From Streptomyces uncialis (lineage in GTDB: Bacteria; Actinomycetota; Actinomycetes; Streptomycetales; Streptomycetaceae): 64,000 bases of DNA. Made by a program: the position numbers and the translations under genes. The DNA is taken from contig NZ_CP109583.1 of NCBI RefSeq assembly GCF_036250755.1, positions 62,001 through 126,000 of the forward strand. Direction: 5' to 3'. The notes below the pieces were generated by a model. That model saw nothing but the letters and a program-made list of their open reading frames with translations, was not told the origin of the DNA and ran no database searches. How positions within the stretch are numbered: the first letter of the stretch is position 1; every line of letters begins with the position of its first letter. Shown piece after piece: positions 43,273-51,943 of this stretch.

Positions 43273-44208
43273 ATGAGCGCCCCAGGGATCGTCGTCGCCG
43301 GGCTGCGCAAGCGCTACGGGGCCACCCTGGCCCTCGACGGTATGTCCTTCGCGGTCCGTCCGGGTGTGGTGACCGGCTTCGTGGGGCCGAACGGCGCCGG
43401 GAAGTCCACCACGATGCGGGTGATCCTGGGTCTCGACGCGGTCGCCGAGGGCACCGCGCTCGTCGCGGGGAAGCCGTACCGCGACCTTCGCTTTCCGTTC
43501 CGCCACATCGGTTCGCTGCTCGACGCGGCGGCGCCGCACCCCGGGCGGAGTGCCCGTGACCACCTGCTCTGGCTGGCGCATTCGCAGGGACTGGCCGCGC
43601 GGCGGGTGGACGGGACGATCGAACAGGTCGGCCTGACCTCGGTGGCCCGGCGCGCGGCCGGGGGCTACTCGCTCGGCATGCGCCAGCGGCTCGGGATCGC
43701 CGCGGCCCTGCTCGGGGACCCGCCGGTCGTCATGCTCGACGAACCGTTCAACGGCATGGACCCCGACGGCATCATCTGGATGCGCGGCTTCCTGCGCGCG
43801 CTGGCCGCCCAAGGGCGCTCCGTCCTGGTGTCCAGCCATCTGATGGGCGAGTTGCAGGGCACCGCCGACCAGTTGGTCGCGGTCGGGCGCGGCAAGGTCA
43901 TCGCCGACACCGGTGTGGCCGACCTCATCGGGGCGGCGTCCGGGAGCCGGGTCGCCGTGCGCACCTCCGCCCCGCGGGACACGATGCGGGTGCTCGCCGG
44001 GGCGGGGGCCACCGTGGCGGCCGACGGGCACGGCACGGTCACCGTCTCCGGTCTCGCCCCGGACCTCGTCGTGACGCTGCTGAATCGGGCCGCGGTGCCG
44101 TTCTCCGAGGTGTCGGCGCATCGGGCGACCCTCGAAGAGGCCTATCTGGAGCTCATGCGCGACGCGGTCGAGTTCCGCGCCGCCGCCCGGCCGGAGGGCG
44201 CACGGTGA
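43273..44208 (+). CDS. ABC transporter ATP-binding protein (drug/antibiotic export type)
   Basis: A 311-residue ATPase with Walker [11 protein letters not shown]-loop region HIGSLLDAAAP, signature YSLGMRQRLGIA, Walker B VVMLDEPFNGMDP and switch His SSHLMGE. The C-terminal 80 residues are the regulatory extension of the DrrA/BcrA-like group. GAGGTCGCCG precedes the ATG. It overlaps the first permease by 4 bases and forms a three-gene exporter. The divergent two-component system is the probable regulator, as in antibiotic-sensing BceRS-like arrangements. Confidence 0.9.
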   Translation: MSAPGIVVAGLRKRYGATLALDGMSFAVRPGVVTGFVGPNGAGKSTTMRVILGLDAVAEGTALVAGKPYRDLRFPFRHIGSLLDAAAPHPGRSARDHLLWLAHSQGLAARRVDGTIEQVGLTSVARRAAGGYSLGMRQRLGIAAALLGDPPVVMLDEPFNGMDPDGIIWMRGFLRALAAQGRSVLVSSHLMGELQGTADQLVAVGRGKVIADTGVADLIGAASGSRVAVRTSAPRDTMRVLAGAGATVAADGHGTVTVSGLAPDLVVTLLNRAAVPFSEVSAHRATLEEAYLELMRDAVEFRAAARPEGAR

Positions 44209-45737
44209 CCGCGACGACGAGTCCCCGCGCGGCCGGCCGAAGGAGCGGGCGGGGCGGATTCCTGCCGTTGCTGCGCGCGGAGTGGACGAAGTTCCGCACC
44301 GTCAGGAGCTGGGTGACCGGTATGGGGGTGGCGGCGCTGCTGATGGTGCTGGTCGCCCTGCTCGCCGGGGCGAGCAGCGATCAGAAGGGCGCGCCGCCCG
44401 TCCCGGTCGGACCGGGCGGGGAACCGGTGACCGACAGCTATTTCCTCGTGCACAAGCCGCTGACCGGGGACGGCAGTGTCACCGTCGCCGTCTCCGCGCT
44501 CAGGAGCAATGTGCCCAAGGGGCCCGGGGATCTGCGGCCCGGCGTGGTGCCGTGGGCGAAGGCCGGGCTGATCGTCAAGGAGAGCACCCGTCAGGGGTCG
44601 TCCTACGCGGCGGTGATGGTCACCGGCAAGCACGGCGTGCGGATGCAGGACGACTACGTCAACGACACGGCCGGGCCCCCCGGGCCGGTCTCCGCCGGGT
44701 CCCCCCGATGGCTGCGGCTGGACCGCTCGGGCACCGAGGTCACCGGCTACGCCTCCAGCGACGGCAGGCACTGGACCGAGGTGGGTACCGCGCGGGTGAG
44801 CGGGCTCGGATCGACCGTGCGGGTGGGGCTCTTCGTCGCCTCCCCGCCCGCCGTCGAGGGACTGGGCACGACGGGCAGTGTGTCGACGGCCGTGTTCACG
44901 GACCTCCGGCTCCGGGGGGAGCGGACCACCGGTGGTGGGTGGAGCGGTGAGCAACTGGGAGCCGGATCACCCACCTTCGCCGGATACCCGGACGACGGGT
45001 CGGGGTCGTTCACCCGGTCCGGCGGCCGGATCACGGTGACCGGCGCGGGCGACATCGCGCCCGCCGTCCGCGATTCCCTGCCGACCGGCGGCACGCTCCG
45101 GGACATCCTCACGGGCACGTTCGCCGCGCTGATCGCGGTGATCGTCGTGGGGGCGCTGTTCATCACCTCGGAGTACCGGACCCACATGATCCACCTCACC
45201 CTGGCGGCCGACCCGAGGCGTTCCCGGGTGCTGGTGGCCAAGGCGGTCGTGCTGGGAGGTGTCACCTTCGTCGCCGGACTGGCGGGAGCGCTCCTCGCGG
45301 TTCCGCTCGGGGAGCGGCTGGCCCGGGCCAACGGCGTGTACCTCTTCCCGGTGGCGTCCTCGACCGGCATACGTGTGGCGTTCGGGACCGCGGCGCTGCT
45401 CGCGGCCGCCTCGGTCCTCGCGCTCGCCCTCGGCGCAGTCCTGCGGCACAGCGCCGCCGCGGTCACCACCGCCGTCGTCGTCATCGTGGTGCCCTACCTC
45501 CTGACCGCCGTCCCGTTCATGCCCGCGGGGGTGGCGGACCAGCTGGCCAGGGTGACTCCGGCGGCGGGCTTCGCCGTCCAGCAGACACTGGTGCGGTACG
45601 AGCACGTCGCGAGTCATTACACGCCGTATCACGGCTACTATCCGCTCGCGCCCTGGGCCGGGTTGGCCGTGCCGGCCGGCTACGCGGTGGCGGGCCTGGT
45701 CGTGGCCGCCGTCCTGCTCCGCCGGAGGGACGCGTGA
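44205..45737 (+). CDS. ABC-2 permease with an extracellular lectin-like insertion
   Basis: A 510-residue membrane protein. TM1 (about 38-58) follows LLRAEWTKFRTVRSW, the ABC-2 amphipathic start. A long outside segment of about 230 residues comes before TM2 (about 307-328). This segment has WAKAGLIVKESTRQGSSYAAVMVTGKHGVRMQ, SPRWLRLDRSGTEVTGYASSDGRHWTEVG and VRVGLFVAS, the signature of concanavalin-like/DUF1349 sugar-binding domains of secreted hydrolases. Five more helices end at VLLRRRDA. The usual ABC-2 permease is about 250 residues. The insertion suggests binding of a glycan or glycosylated compound at the cell surface. Co-translated with both neighbours. Confidence 0.85.
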   Translation: MTATTSPRAAGRRSGRGGFLPLLRAEWTKFRTVRSWVTGMGVAALLMVLVALLAGASSDQKGAPPVPVGPGGEPVTDSYFLVHKPLTGDGSVTVAVSALRSNVPKGPGDLRPGVVPWAKAGLIVKESTRQGSSYAAVMVTGKHGVRMQDDYVNDTAGPPGPVSAGSPRWLRLDRSGTEVTGYASSDGRHWTEVGTARVSGLGSTVRVGLFVASPPAVEGLGTTGSVSTAVFTDLRLRGERTTGGGWSGEQLGAGSPTFAGYPDDGSGSFTRSGGRITVTGAGDIAPAVRDSLPTGGTLRDILTGTFAALIAVIVVGALFITSEYRTHMIHLTLAADPRRSRVLVAKAVVLGGVTFVAGLAGALLAVPLGERLARANGVYLFPVASSTGIRVAFGTAALLAAASVLALALGAVLRHSAAAVTTAVVVIVVPYLLTAVPFMPAGVADQLARVTPAAGFAVQQTLVRYEHVASHYTPYHGYYPLAPWAGLAVPAGYAVAGLVVAAVLLRRRDA

Positions 45738-46492
45738 GGCCGGCCCTGCACGCGGAATGGACGAAGACGCGGACCGTCCCCGGCCCGCTGTGGCTGCTGA
45801 TCGGTACCGTCGTGGCGACGACGGCCCTGGGCGCAGGGGCGATCTCCGTGGTCGACTGCACGGCCGACGGTTGCGGCGGCGACACGGTCAGGGTCGGTCT
45901 CATGGGGGTTCACCTCGGCCAGGCGCTGGTCGCCGTCCTGGCCGTGCTGGTCATCAGCGGCGAGTACGGATCGGGCATGATCGGCACCACCCTGACGGCG
46001 GTGCCGAGGCGAGCGACCGTCCTCGCGGCCAAGGCCGTGGTCCTCTCCGGTGTCGTGTCCGTCGGCGGGACGGCCGCCGTCCTCGGGTCGGTGCTCGCCG
46101 GGCGCCTTCTCCTGCCGGACGTCGGGGACCGGGCACTGTCCCTGTCCGACGGGCCGACGCTGCGCGCGGTCCTCGGGACGGTCCTCTACCTCGTCCTGAT
46201 CGGCCTTCTGAGCCTCGGTGTCGCGACCGCGGTGCGGGACTCCGCCACCAGCGTCGGCGTCGTTCTCGGCCTGCTGTACATCGTCCCGATCGTCTCGCAG
46301 ACGATCGGCGACCCGTACTGGCAGCGGCTGCTCCAGCAGATCAGCCCGACGAGCGCCGGGCTCGCCATCCAGGCCACCACCGATCTCGGCAGCCTGCCCC
46401 TGAGCCCCTGGGCCGGTCTGGGCGTCACCGCCGGGTGGGCCGCCGCCGCCCTGGTGACCGGCGGCCTGCTGCTGCGCGTACGCGACGCGTAG
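45734..46492 (+). CDS. ABC-2 permease
   Basis: A 252-residue permease with six membrane helices. It shares the opening LHAEWTKTRTVPGPLW and ending LLLRVRDA with the larger permease, so the two are paralogues that probably pair as a heterodimer. It lacks the extracellular domain. The GTG start overlaps the preceding gene by 4 bases; it is the last gene of the exporter operon. Confidence 0.88.
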   Translation: MRPALHAEWTKTRTVPGPLWLLIGTVVATTALGAGAISVVDCTADGCGGDTVRVGLMGVHLGQALVAVLAVLVISGEYGSGMIGTTLTAVPRRATVLAAKAVVLSGVVSVGGTAAVLGSVLAGRLLLPDVGDRALSLSDGPTLRAVLGTVLYLVLIGLLSLGVATAVRDSATSVGVVLGLLYIVPIVSQTIGDPYWQRLLQQISPTSAGLAIQATTDLGSLPLSPWAGLGVTAGWAAAALVTGGLLLRVRDA

Positions 46493-46748
46493 CCGGTGCC
46501 CCCGCGTGGCCGGTTCCCCTCGTGGCTGCGGGCGTCGGCGGTGTCCGACTCGGGCAGCCGGTCCGCCGGCCGCCGACACCCGCACTCCCCCGGGGGGCGG
46601 CGGCTCGCCCCCGCTCCGGGTCTCTCCGCCGCGGTGACCGGCGGTACGGCCCCGGCCCCGCACATGTCCGCACGTCCGCCCGGGGCACACGACTCGACGG
46701 TTCGTCTCATGGCGGCCCAGGGAGGCCGGAGCCGGTCCCGCGGGGCGG

Positions 46749-47393
46749 TCACTTCCTCCAGAACAGGTGGTGGGTCACCCCGCTCGGGCTGGGAACGGCC
46801 TCCAGGTGGAACCGGTCGAGCAGTTCGTCGGGGGACTCCCAGAGCCGTACCCCGGACCCGAGCTTCACCGGTGAGACCACCACATGCAGGGTGTCGACCA
46901 GGTCGGCGTCGAGGAACTGCCGGATGGTGGTGGCACCGCCGCCGAGTCGCACGTCCTTGCCCTCCGCCGCCTGCCGGGCCTGCTCCAGGACCGTGGCCGG
47001 GTCGCCGTCGGTGAAGTGGAACGTGGTGTCGGACAGGGTGAAAGAAGGACGCTTGTGGTGGGTCATGACGAACACCGGGGTACGGAACGGGGGCTCGTCA
47101 CCCCACCAGCCCTGCCACTCGTGATTCTCCCAGGGTCCGCGCTGGGGGCCGAACTTGTTGCGGCCCATGATCTCGGCGCCGATGCCGCGGCCGTAGTCCC
47201 GGGTGAAATAGTCGTCCAGGCCCCGGCTCCCCCCGGGTTCGGTACGCATGGGCCAGCTCGCCGTGGCACCGGCCCAGGCGAACATCCTCTCGGGGTCGAC
47301 ATGCCCGAACGGCCTCTCCAGGGTCTGGTCCTCACCGGCACCGATCCCGTCGAGCGAGACATTGAAGTTCTGGACCCTCAGCAGCTGAGCCAT
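46749..47393 (-). CDS. Dihydrofolate reductase-like protein (RibD C-terminal family)
   Basis: A 214-residue protein of the RibD_C/DHFR-like family. It begins LLRVQNFNVSLDGIGAG, contains EIMGRNKFGPQRGPW, 'TPVFVMTHHKRP', GKDVRLGGGATTIRQFLDADLVDTLHVVVSPVKLGSGVRLW, the standard pattern for this NADPH-binding fold. AGGAGGAACGC precedes the ATG. Many copies exist per Streptomyces genome and their substrate is not known. Single gene. Confidence 0.87.
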   Translation of the reverse strand: MAQLLRVQNFNVSLDGIGAGEDQTLERPFGHVDPERMFAWAGATASWPMRTEPGGSRGLDDYFTRDYGRGIGAEIMGRNKFGPQRGPWENHEWQGWWGDEPPFRTPVFVMTHHKRPSFTLSDTTFHFTDGDPATVLEQARQAAEGKDVRLGGGATTIRQFLDADLVDTLHVVVSPVKLGSGVRLWESPDELLDRFHLEAVPSPSGVTHHLFWRK

Positions 47394-47658
47394 GCGTTCC
47401 TCCTGTGGTGGACAACAACGGTGGTAGGACTCCCCCGGGCCGGAAACTCATCGCAGCTTCCGAATCTCGGCTCCCCCGCGTCCCGACCTACCAGGTTCGC
47501 GTGGAGCGGACGTGCCCCGTGGCGCCGTTTCTTCTGCGTGCTCAGGCGGGCGACGACGACCGCTGTACGACGACCGCCGCACGAACCGGTCCACCGGGCT
47601 GCCACGACCGGGACAGGGCCTGGCGCGCGGCCGGGACAGGGCGTCGGCCGGACCTCGC

Positions 47659-47937
47659 TCAGGGGCTGTCGGCGGTCCAGTCGAAGCGGCCCGGGTCGCC
47701 GGGCCGGGGGTCGTACAGCGCCCGGCCACCCGGGCCGAACCGGCCCAGCTCCGTGGCCAGTACGGCGCCCGCGCTGGTCTCGTCCCGCGTCCAGCCCGTG
47801 ACATCCAGGAACAGCCCGTCGAGGGGGCCGCCGGTCAGTTCGACGTAGGTCCGTCCCGGCTGCGGCCCTTGACGGGGGTCGTCATGGTCGCGGCCGTACA
47901 CCCGGCCGTTCAGCAGCTGCTCGTCATCGCCGTTCAT
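47659..47937 (-). CDS. Small conserved-looking hypothetical protein
   Basis: A 92-residue soluble protein (MNGDDEQLLNGRVYGRDHDDPRQG...TYVELTGGPLDGLFLDVTGW...GRFGPGGRALYDPRPGDPGRFDWTADSP). GGAG lies close before the ATG. Composition and third-position GC fit a real gene. The GGPLDGL.LDV segment recalls short phage/actinobacterial unknowns. No function can be assigned. Confidence 0.6.
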   Translation of the reverse strand: MNGDDEQLLNGRVYGRDHDDPRQGPQPGRTYVELTGGPLDGLFLDVTGWTRDETSAGAVLATELGRFGPGGRALYDPRPGDPGRFDWTADSP

Positions 47938-48040
47938 ACGCTCCAGGCTGCCACCCACCACTGACAACGCGACGGCGACACCGGGGCCACCGGGGGCGGG
48001 AAGTGCCGGGGCGTACCGGCGCTCGACTTGCGCGGTAGTG

Positions 48041-48085
48041 TCGCAACCTTTACGTTGCCATTGTGTGGCAACGCAAAGGTTGCGA
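48041..48085. promoter_or_regulatory. 45-bp inverted repeat, likely ArsR operator
   Basis: TCGCAACCTTTACGTTGCCA (48041-48060) and TGGCAACGCAAAGGTTGCGA (48066-48085) are inverted copies with one mismatch and a 5-base centre. The right arm ends 12 bases before the SRPBCC start. The operon encodes an ArsR protein, the natural ligand. Confidence 0.8.
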
Positions 48086-48097
48086 AGGGAGCGGATC

Positions 48098-48532
48098 ATG
48101 GTGAGGGACAGGATCGAGCGCGAAATGGTGCTGCGGCATCCCGTGGAACGGGTCTGGGCCGCGCTGACGACCGCCGAAGGGCTCTCCCGGTGGTTCGGCT
48201 CGGTGGCGGAGATCGACTTGAGGCCCGGCGGGCGGGCGTACTTCCGCTGGGACGACCTCGGACAGGAGTCCGTCGCCACGGTCGCGGTCGTCGAGCCTCC
48301 GCACCGGTTCGCCTTCCGGTGGGGGATCATGTTCCTGCCGGAGGACGACGCGTCACGGACGCTCGTGGAGTTCACCCTGGCGCCGGTGCCCGAGGGCACC
48401 AGACTGCGTCTCGTGGAGAGCGGGTTCGCCCAGGTCTCCGACGAAGCGGCCCGGGCCGCCCACCAGGCCAACAGCCATGGGTGGGACTCGGAGCTCGCCG
48501 AGCTGGGGGCCTACCTCGATGCGGCCGGCTGA
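48098..48532 (+). CDS. SRPBCC/AHSA1 domain protein
   Basis: A 144-residue START-like (activator of Hsp90 ATPase homology 1) protein: 'IEREMVLRHPVERVWAALTTAEGLSRWFG' at the start, RPGGRAYFRWDD, PHRFAFRW, TLVEFTLAPVPEGTRLRLVESGF at the end. These bind hydrophobic small molecules. AAGGGAG precedes the ATG by 7 bases. It overlaps the ArsR gene by 14 bases. SRPBCC-ArsR pairs are common in actinobacteria and thought to respond to a lipophilic ligand. Confidence 0.9.
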   Translation: MVRDRIEREMVLRHPVERVWAALTTAEGLSRWFGSVAEIDLRPGGRAYFRWDDLGQESVATVAVVEPPHRFAFRWGIMFLPEDDASRTLVEFTLAPVPEGTRLRLVESGFAQVSDEAARAAHQANSHGWDSELAELGAYLDAAG

Positions 48533-48887
48533 TGCGGAGGCACAGGCCGTCGCGGTGTTCGCGGCGCTGACGGATCCGACGCGACGGGCCCTGCTGGACG
48601 AGCTCGGCCGCGCGGGACCGGCGACCGTCACCGATCTGGCACGGCGGTTGCCGATCAGCCGCCAAGCCGTGGCCAAGCACCTCGGTCAGCTCGCCGAAGC
48701 GGGTCTGATCAGCTCGGGCGAACGGGTCGGCCGACGCCATCCCTACCAGCTGGAGCCCGCACCGGTGCGGGCGGCGCAGAGATGGCTGGCGATGCTCGCC
48801 GGCAACTGGGACGACCGGCTGAGCGCGCTGGAGAACGCGCTGGACACCACCGACACGAAGGAGTCACGCGACCATGGGCACACCTGA
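48519..48887 (+). CDS. ArsR family regulator
   Basis: A 122-residue winged-helix regulator: VFAALTDPTRRALLDELGRAGPATVTDLARRLPISRQAVAKHLGQLAEAGLISSGERVGRRHPYQL. It has no metal-binding Cys cluster (ELCVCD box absent), so it is of the non-metal type that usually pairs with SRPBCC proteins. Its start lies inside the upstream gene and its end overlaps the VOC gene by 14 bases. The inverted repeat at 48041-48085 is the likely operator. Confidence 0.9.
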   Translation: MRPADAEAQAVAVFAALTDPTRRALLDELGRAGPATVTDLARRLPISRQAVAKHLGQLAEAGLISSGERVGRRHPYQLEPAPVRAAQRWLAMLAGNWDDRLSALENALDTTDTKESRDHGHT

Positions 48888-49257
48888 GTTCACCGCCGGT
48901 CTCAACATCGCCATGAAGATCCCCAAGGCGCAGTACGACGCCACCGTGGCCTTCTACCGCGACACCCTGGGTTTCGAGGTCGAGGAGCACGACGCGCCCG
49001 AGGCACCGACCGTCGCACGGACGCACTCGGTACGGTTCGGCCCCACCACGCTGTGGCTCGACCGGGTCGACAACTACAGCCATCCCGACCTGTGGCTTCA
49101 GCTCCACACCGATGACCTGGACGCGGCGACGCGCAAGCTGGCCGAGACGGGTGTCCATCCGTGCGACGAGGTGGAACCCCTGGTGAACACCGGCTCCCGA
49201 ACCCACTGGGTCAAGAACCCGGCCGGTGTCGTCCATCTGCTCGCGGAGGCCCGCTGA
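48874..49257 (+). CDS. VOC family (glyoxalase-like) protein
   Basis: A 127-residue vicinal-oxygen-chelate protein with two beta-alpha-beta-beta-beta units: 'QYDATVAFYRDTLGFEVEEHD' and 'DLWLQLHTDDLDAATRKLAETGV', ending HWVKNPAGVVHLL. Family members are lyases, dioxygenases or binding proteins. It is the third gene of the SRPBCC-ArsR operon and may act on the same ligand. Confidence 0.88.
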   Translation: MGTPEFTAGLNIAMKIPKAQYDATVAFYRDTLGFEVEEHDAPEAPTVARTHSVRFGPTTLWLDRVDNYSHPDLWLQLHTDDLDAATRKLAETGVHPCDEVEPLVNTGSRTHWVKNPAGVVHLLAEAR

Positions 49258-49738
49258 CCCCTGACGGCACCTGCCGCCCGCACGCGCCAGGACCCGGGTG
49301 ACGTCCATGGGAAGACCGGCTGTCCGCCGCTGACGCCGCTGTTCCAGCGCGATATCGGCTCCGGGTGCCATGTGTTCGCGCCGACCGTGGCCTGTCCCCC
49401 GGTCGGCGCGTCGGCAGGACTCCGCAGGTACGAGCGGTGACCGCGCGGCGCGCCGGTACTCCGTGCCGTACACCGTCCGGCTTGAAGACCGCGGCCGACT
49501 GACGTCTTACGGACAGCTCTCCCCACAGGGGACACCCCGCCGCTGTTCGGTGTCACGCTTCTTCTGCCGTCGCACCACACGCCTCATCAGGCAGGTGGGT
49601 GCGAGGGAGGAACATCCGCGCCACGGGCCTCCGCCTGCCCAGGCGGCACCTCTGTCGCGCAGCTCAGCCCGCCCCGTACCCCCGTCGGGCGGGTCCTGTT
49701 CCGGCCGTCATCCACGGCCGCCGCAGAAGGAGTTCCGA
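49258..49738. other. Upstream region of the metalloprotease
   Basis: About 480 bases with no supported gene, though one frame stays open into the protease. It should contain the protease promoter. AAGGAG at 49728-49733 is the ribosome site for the GTG at 49739. Confidence 0.4.
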
Positions 49739-51805
49739 GTGAGACGATCCCCCTTCCGGACGTTCCGGACGTCGGCATCCGCAGCGCTGATCGCGACCGG
49801 TGCCGTGCTCGCCGCAACCCTCCCGTCCGGGGCCGCGGGTGCGGCGCCCGCCGCACCCTCCGTACCCGCTCCCGTCGCGCGGGCCGGTGCGCTGCCGGTG
49901 AAGCTCAGCCCCGCCCAGCACGCCGGACTGCTGGCCGACGCCACCGCCGCGCGGGCGGCGACCGCCCGCGCGATCGGTCTGGGCGGCAAGGAGAAGCTGG
50001 TCGCGCGCAATGTGCTCAAGGACGCCGACGGCACCTTGCACACCCGCTATGAACGCACCTACGGCGGATTACCGGTCCTCGGCGGTGATCTCGTCGTCCA
50101 CACCGGCCCGGCCCGCACCGCCAGGGGCACGGTCAAGGGGGTGACCCGGGCCACCGGCACCCGGATCGCCCTGCCCACCACCGTCCCCGGCCGCGGACCC
50201 GCCACCGCCACGACGTACGCACTGGCACGGGCCGGAAAGGACGGGAGCAAGGGCGCCAGGGCCGCCGGGGCTCCCCGCGCGGTGGTCTGGGCCGCCGACG
50301 GACGTCCGGTCCTCGCCTGGGAGACGGTGGTCGACGGAGTCCTGTCCGACGGAGGTCCCAGCGAACTCCATGTCATCACCGACGCCGCCGACGGCACCGA
50401 GCTCCACCGCTACGACGCGGTCAAGCGCGGCTCCGGCAACACCCAGTACAGCGGTCAGGTCCCGCTGGACTCCCTCCAGAACGGCTCCACCTACAGTCTG
50501 ATCGCCACCGACCACGGAGCGCACAAGACGTTCGACATGAACCATCTGTCGGAGCGGCCCAGGGCCGTCTTCACCGATGCCGACAACGTCTGGGGCGACG
50601 GTGTGGGAACCACCCTCCAGACCCAGGCCGCGGACGCCGCCCATGGGGCCCAGGTCACCTGGGACTACTACAAGGGTGTGCACGGCCGCAACGGCCTCCG
50701 CAACGACGGTGACGGCGGATCGTCCTGGGTGAACCGCGGCGGGTTCAACGGGGCGCTGTGGCAGGACCGCTGTCAGTGCGTGTCCTACGGCGACGGCCAC
50801 GGCACGACGACGTTCTACACAAGCGTCGACATCGCGGCACACGAGATGACACACGGTCTCACCGCCGAGACCGCCCGGCTGAACCTCAGCCGGGAGGCGG
50901 AGGGGCTGAACGAGGCGACCAGTGACATCTTCGCCGCCGGGGTGGAGTTCCACACCGCGAACACCACCGATGTGGGCGACTATCTCGTGGGTGAGAGGGT
51001 CAACGCCCATGGCAACGGAACCCCGCTGCGCTACATGGACCGGCCCGCCAGGGACGGCGCGTCACCCAACTACTGGTATCCCGGTCTCGGCGCGGCGTAC
51101 GGCAACGTCACCCCGGGTCACGTCCGGGCGGCCCCCACCCCCGGTCCGGCCAACCACTGGTTCTATCTCGCCGCCGAAGGCAGTGGCGCCAAGACGATCA
51201 ACGGTGTCGCCTACGACAGTCCCACCGCCGACGGACTCCCGGTCACGGCGATCGGCCGGGCCGCCGCCGAACGGATCTGGTACCGCGCCCTCACCGTCTA
51301 CATGACGTCCAACACCGACTACGCCGGCGCCCGCACCGCCACCCTGGCCGCGGCCGCCGACCTCTACGGCGTCTCGTCGCCCACCTACACCCGCGTCATG
51401 GACGCCTGGGGAGCGGTCAACGTCGGTACCCGCTCGGGCAATCCCGCGCCCCGCCCGCCGGGCCCCGCCTTCGAGAACCTCACCGATGTCCCTATCCCCG
51501 ACGCCCCGGGTGGCGGGACCTCCGGCGCACCGGCCTTCTCGTCCATCGGCGTCAGTGGGGTCACCGACCCCGCGCTCGCCCGTATCGAGGTGGACATCGT
51601 CCACGGCGGCATGCTGTACGTGGACCTCGTGGCACCGGACGGCACCGTCTACAAGCTCAAGGACATCTACGACGGAGCACCGGTCGCGGCCACCTACACC
51701 GTGGACCTCTCCCCGGAGGCGCCCAACGGCACCTGGAGGTTGCGGGTGCAGGACACCACCCCGGGAGGTGTGGGCCACATCAGCGGCTGGCGGATGACCT
51801 TCTGA
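49739..51805 (+). CDS. Secreted M4 metalloprotease with P-domain
   Basis: A 688-residue thermolysin-type preproprotein. It has a signal peptide (1-about 36), an FTP/PepSY propeptide (YERTYGGLPVLGGDLVVHT, VLAWETVVDG), the M4 catalytic domain with HEMTHG (H368, E369, H372) and downstream NEATSDIF (third zinc ligand), NHWFYLAAEG and the proton-donor region, then a C-terminal P/Homo B domain (SSIGVSGVTDPALARIEVDIVHGGMLYVDLVAPDGTVYKL...GWRMTF). Codon 111 is TTA (50069-50071), so translation is likely bldA-dependent, fitting a protease made on development. GTG start with AAGGAG 5 bases upstream. Confidence 0.93.
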   Translation: MRRSPFRTFRTSASAALIATGAVLAATLPSGAAGAAPAAPSVPAPVARAGALPVKLSPAQHAGLLADATAARAATARAIGLGGKEKLVARNVLKDADGTLHTRYERTYGGLPVLGGDLVVHTGPARTARGTVKGVTRATGTRIALPTTVPGRGPATATTYALARAGKDGSKGARAAGAPRAVVWAADGRPVLAWETVVDGVLSDGGPSELHVITDAADGTELHRYDAVKRGSGNTQYSGQVPLDSLQNGSTYSLIATDHGAHKTFDMNHLSERPRAVFTDADNVWGDGVGTTLQTQAADAAHGAQVTWDYYKGVHGRNGLRNDGDGGSSWVNRGGFNGALWQDRCQCVSYGDGHGTTTFYTSVDIAAHEMTHGLTAETARLNLSREAEGLNEATSDIFAAGVEFHTANTTDVGDYLVGERVNAHGNGTPLRYMDRPARDGASPNYWYPGLGAAYGNVTPGHVRAAPTPGPANHWFYLAAEGSGAKTINGVAYDSPTADGLPVTAIGRAAAERIWYRALTVYMTSNTDYAGARTATLAAAADLYGVSSPTYTRVMDAWGAVNVGTRSGNPAPRPPGPAFENLTDVPIPDAPGGGTSGAPAFSSIGVSGVTDPALARIEVDIVHGGMLYVDLVAPDGTVYKLKDIYDGAPVAATYTVDLSPEAPNGTWRLRVQDTTPGGVGHISGWRMTF

Positions 51806-51829
51806 CCCTCGGGCCGTCGCGTACACGAC

Positions 51830-51861
51830 TTGCACTTGACGTGCACGTCAACTCCTAGCGT
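51830..51861 (+). promoter_or_regulatory. MerR-type promoter with a palindromic 20-bp spacer
   Basis: -35 TTGCAC (51830-51835) and -10 TAGCGT (51856-51861) are separated by 20 bases, longer than the usual 17. The spacer contains the perfect palindrome TTGACGTGCACGTCAA (51836-51851). This is the layout of promoters twisted by MerR activators, and a MerR gene is the second gene of the unit. Confidence 0.75.
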
Positions 51862-51862
51862 C

Positions 51863-51900
51863 GCTGTCGTGCGGCTGTGCCCGCGCATCCGCACGACAGC
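51863..51900 (+). promoter_or_regulatory. Perfect 12-bp hairpin in the 5' leader
   Basis: GCTGTCGTGCGG (51863-51874) pairs with CCGCACGACAGC (51889-51900) around 14 bases. It follows the -10 box directly and would be at the 5' end of the mRNA, 43 bases before the start codon. It may stabilise the message. Confidence 0.5.
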
Positions 51901-51943
51901 GGGCCGGTGCGGCCTGCTTTCCCCGCGCCGAGGAGAGACCGAC

